A stretch of 34,991 nt of DNA from an uncultured Rhodobacterales bacterium (GTDB lineage: Bacteria > Pseudomonadota > Alphaproteobacteria > Rhodobacterales > Rhodobacteraceae). Made by a program: the position numbers and the translations under genes. The stretch covers positions 1 to 34,991 of the forward strand of contig CAIQOV010000036.1 in NCBI GenBank assembly GCA_903873585.1, written 5' to 3'. Within the stretch, counting starts at the first letter, position 1. Every line of letters begins with the position of its first letter. This document shows positions 34,230 through 34,991 of this stretch, piece by piece. Below the pieces are notes generated by a model. The model worked only from the letters and a program-made list of their open reading frames with translations. It had not been told where the DNA came from and searched no databases.

Positions 34230-34991
34230 ATGGTGCTCGAAGGTCCATTTGCACATAAATTGAAGGCTTTTTCTGCCCTATCTGACGAAGATTTGGCCAC
34301 GTTATCCGCCCTGCACGCCCGACGGCGGCGGTTTCCGGCTGGGCGTGACATGATACGGCAGGGCCAAAGCGAACACGCGGCGTTTATTTTGGCGGAAGGT
34401 TGGGTCTGTTCTTACAAGCTTTTGTCCAACGGCAGCCGTCAAATTCTTGATTTTAAAATTCCCGGTGATTTGCTGGGTCTTCGATCAATTCTGCTGCGCA
34501 CGGCGGATCATAACGAAGAGCCGATCACAGAGGTGAATGCCACCGAAGTGCATAAGGATAAAGTTTTTCGGGCTTTTAGCGCTACGCCAAGCCTTGCTAC
34601 GGCCGTTTTATGGTCTGCGTCGCGCGATGAGGCTTTGTTGGTCGAACATCTGGTCGGCCTTGGGCGGCGCAATGCGGCGGAACGTACGGCGCATTTCTTC
34701 TTGGAAATGGCAGCGCGCCTGTCATTGGTGGGCTATGGCACAAAAACCGGTTACGCTTGCCCTTTGTCGCAATATCTTTTGGCCGATGCACTGGGATTAA
34801 GCGCGGTGCATGTCAACCGCGTGCTACGTGAGTTGCGAGAAGAGGGTTTGGTTACATTTCAAAGTGGTCAAGTGCGGTTCGATAACTTTGACGCGTTGGT
34901 TAAATTTGCCGTATTTCATTCTCGAAACATTTCCGCAGACATCTGTACTGTTTCCCCAATCCGTATGTCAATACAAAGAAGCTACTCCGGA
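34230..34991 (+). CDS. Crp/Fnr-family transcription regulator (3' end outside window)
   Basis: The frame is open from ATG 34230 to the window end (254 codons), with AAAGG seven bases upstream of the ATG. Residues about 25-115 are a cyclic-nucleotide-binding fold (FPAGRDMIRQGQSEHAAFILAEG). Residues about 165-215 are a Crp-type winged helix: CPLSQYLLADALGLSAVHVNRVL, then LREEGLV. There is no N-terminal Cys cluster, so it is not an oxygen-sensing FNR; it resembles the uncharacterised Crp/Fnr regulators common in Rhodobacterales. The effector is unknown. Being already about 254 residues, the protein is nearly complete. Confidence 0.88.
   Translation, partial: MVLEGPFAHKLKAFSALSDEDLATLSALHARRRRFPAGRDMIRQGQSEHAAFILAEGWVCSYKLLSNGSRQILDFKIPGDLLGLRSILLRTADHNEEPITEVNATEVHKDKVFRAFSATPSLATAVLWSASRDEALLVEHLVGLGRRNAAERTAHFFLEMAARLSLVGYGTKTGYACPLSQYLLADALGLSAVHVNRVLRELREEGLVTFQSGQVRFDNFDALVKFAVFHSRNISADICTVSPIRMSIQRSYSG

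Overview
The window is chromosomal DNA from an alphaproteobacterium, most likely a member of the Rhodobacterales (Roseobacter/Paracoccus group). The evidence is GC-rich coding sequence, a divergent DUF6456/DUF6477 pair, a COQ10-type ubiquinone-binding protein, an rplM-rpsI operon, a metal-type KDO8P synthase and a dispersed intergenic repeat whose pattern resembles elements I recall from that group. No database search was possible, so family names rest on motifs read in the translations.

Left part (1-8 kb): the 5' end of a COQ10/RatA-like gene lies divergent to hpt. Next come an XRE-type regulator and, upstream of it on the same strand, a secreted protein made of seven ~64-residue Delta-60 (DUF5122) repeats. 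The promoter region of that protein carries an exact 39-nt tandem duplication that copies a complete sigma70-like promoter, with a 9-bp palindrome just upstream. A membrane-anchored diheme cytochrome c and a glutathione S-transferase follow, then a small porin-like protein, a cytochrome c' and lipA (minus strand).

Middle (8-23 kb): katG; the divergent DUF6456/DUF6477 pair; a trimethylamine-methyltransferase-like gene with no corrinoid partner; guaA; and a VOC/PhnB-like protein. From 15.98 to 22.95 kb there is a long plus-strand run: zinc alcohol dehydrogenase, MFS transporter, two EamA transporters, an ATPase of unknown function, metA (predicted acetyl-CoA type) and ppk2.

Right part (23-35 kb): a minus-strand polyamine-type ABC operon (permease, permease, ATPase, overlapping by 4 nt) lacking a binding protein; rplM-rpsI with a candidate promoter, leader hairpin and terminator; an SseB-like gene; an NhaA-family protein in which the second aspartate of the DD ion site is isoleucine; kdsA; a BaiN/YhiN-type flavoprotein; and tRNA-Gln(UUG) with its promoter. 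The last 3 kb look more accessory and more AT-rich between genes: a small lipoprotein, an Stf0-type sulfotransferase, a YqhA/UPF0114 membrane protein and a Crp/Fnr regulator cut by the window end.

Most genes are ordinary housekeeping or transport genes. The points most worth checking are the dispersed repeat (three clear copies), the duplicated promoter, the NhaA active-site change, and the conserved unknowns (DUF6456/DUF6477, the P-loop ATPase). I did not find a clear defence, CRISPR, phage or biosynthetic system.
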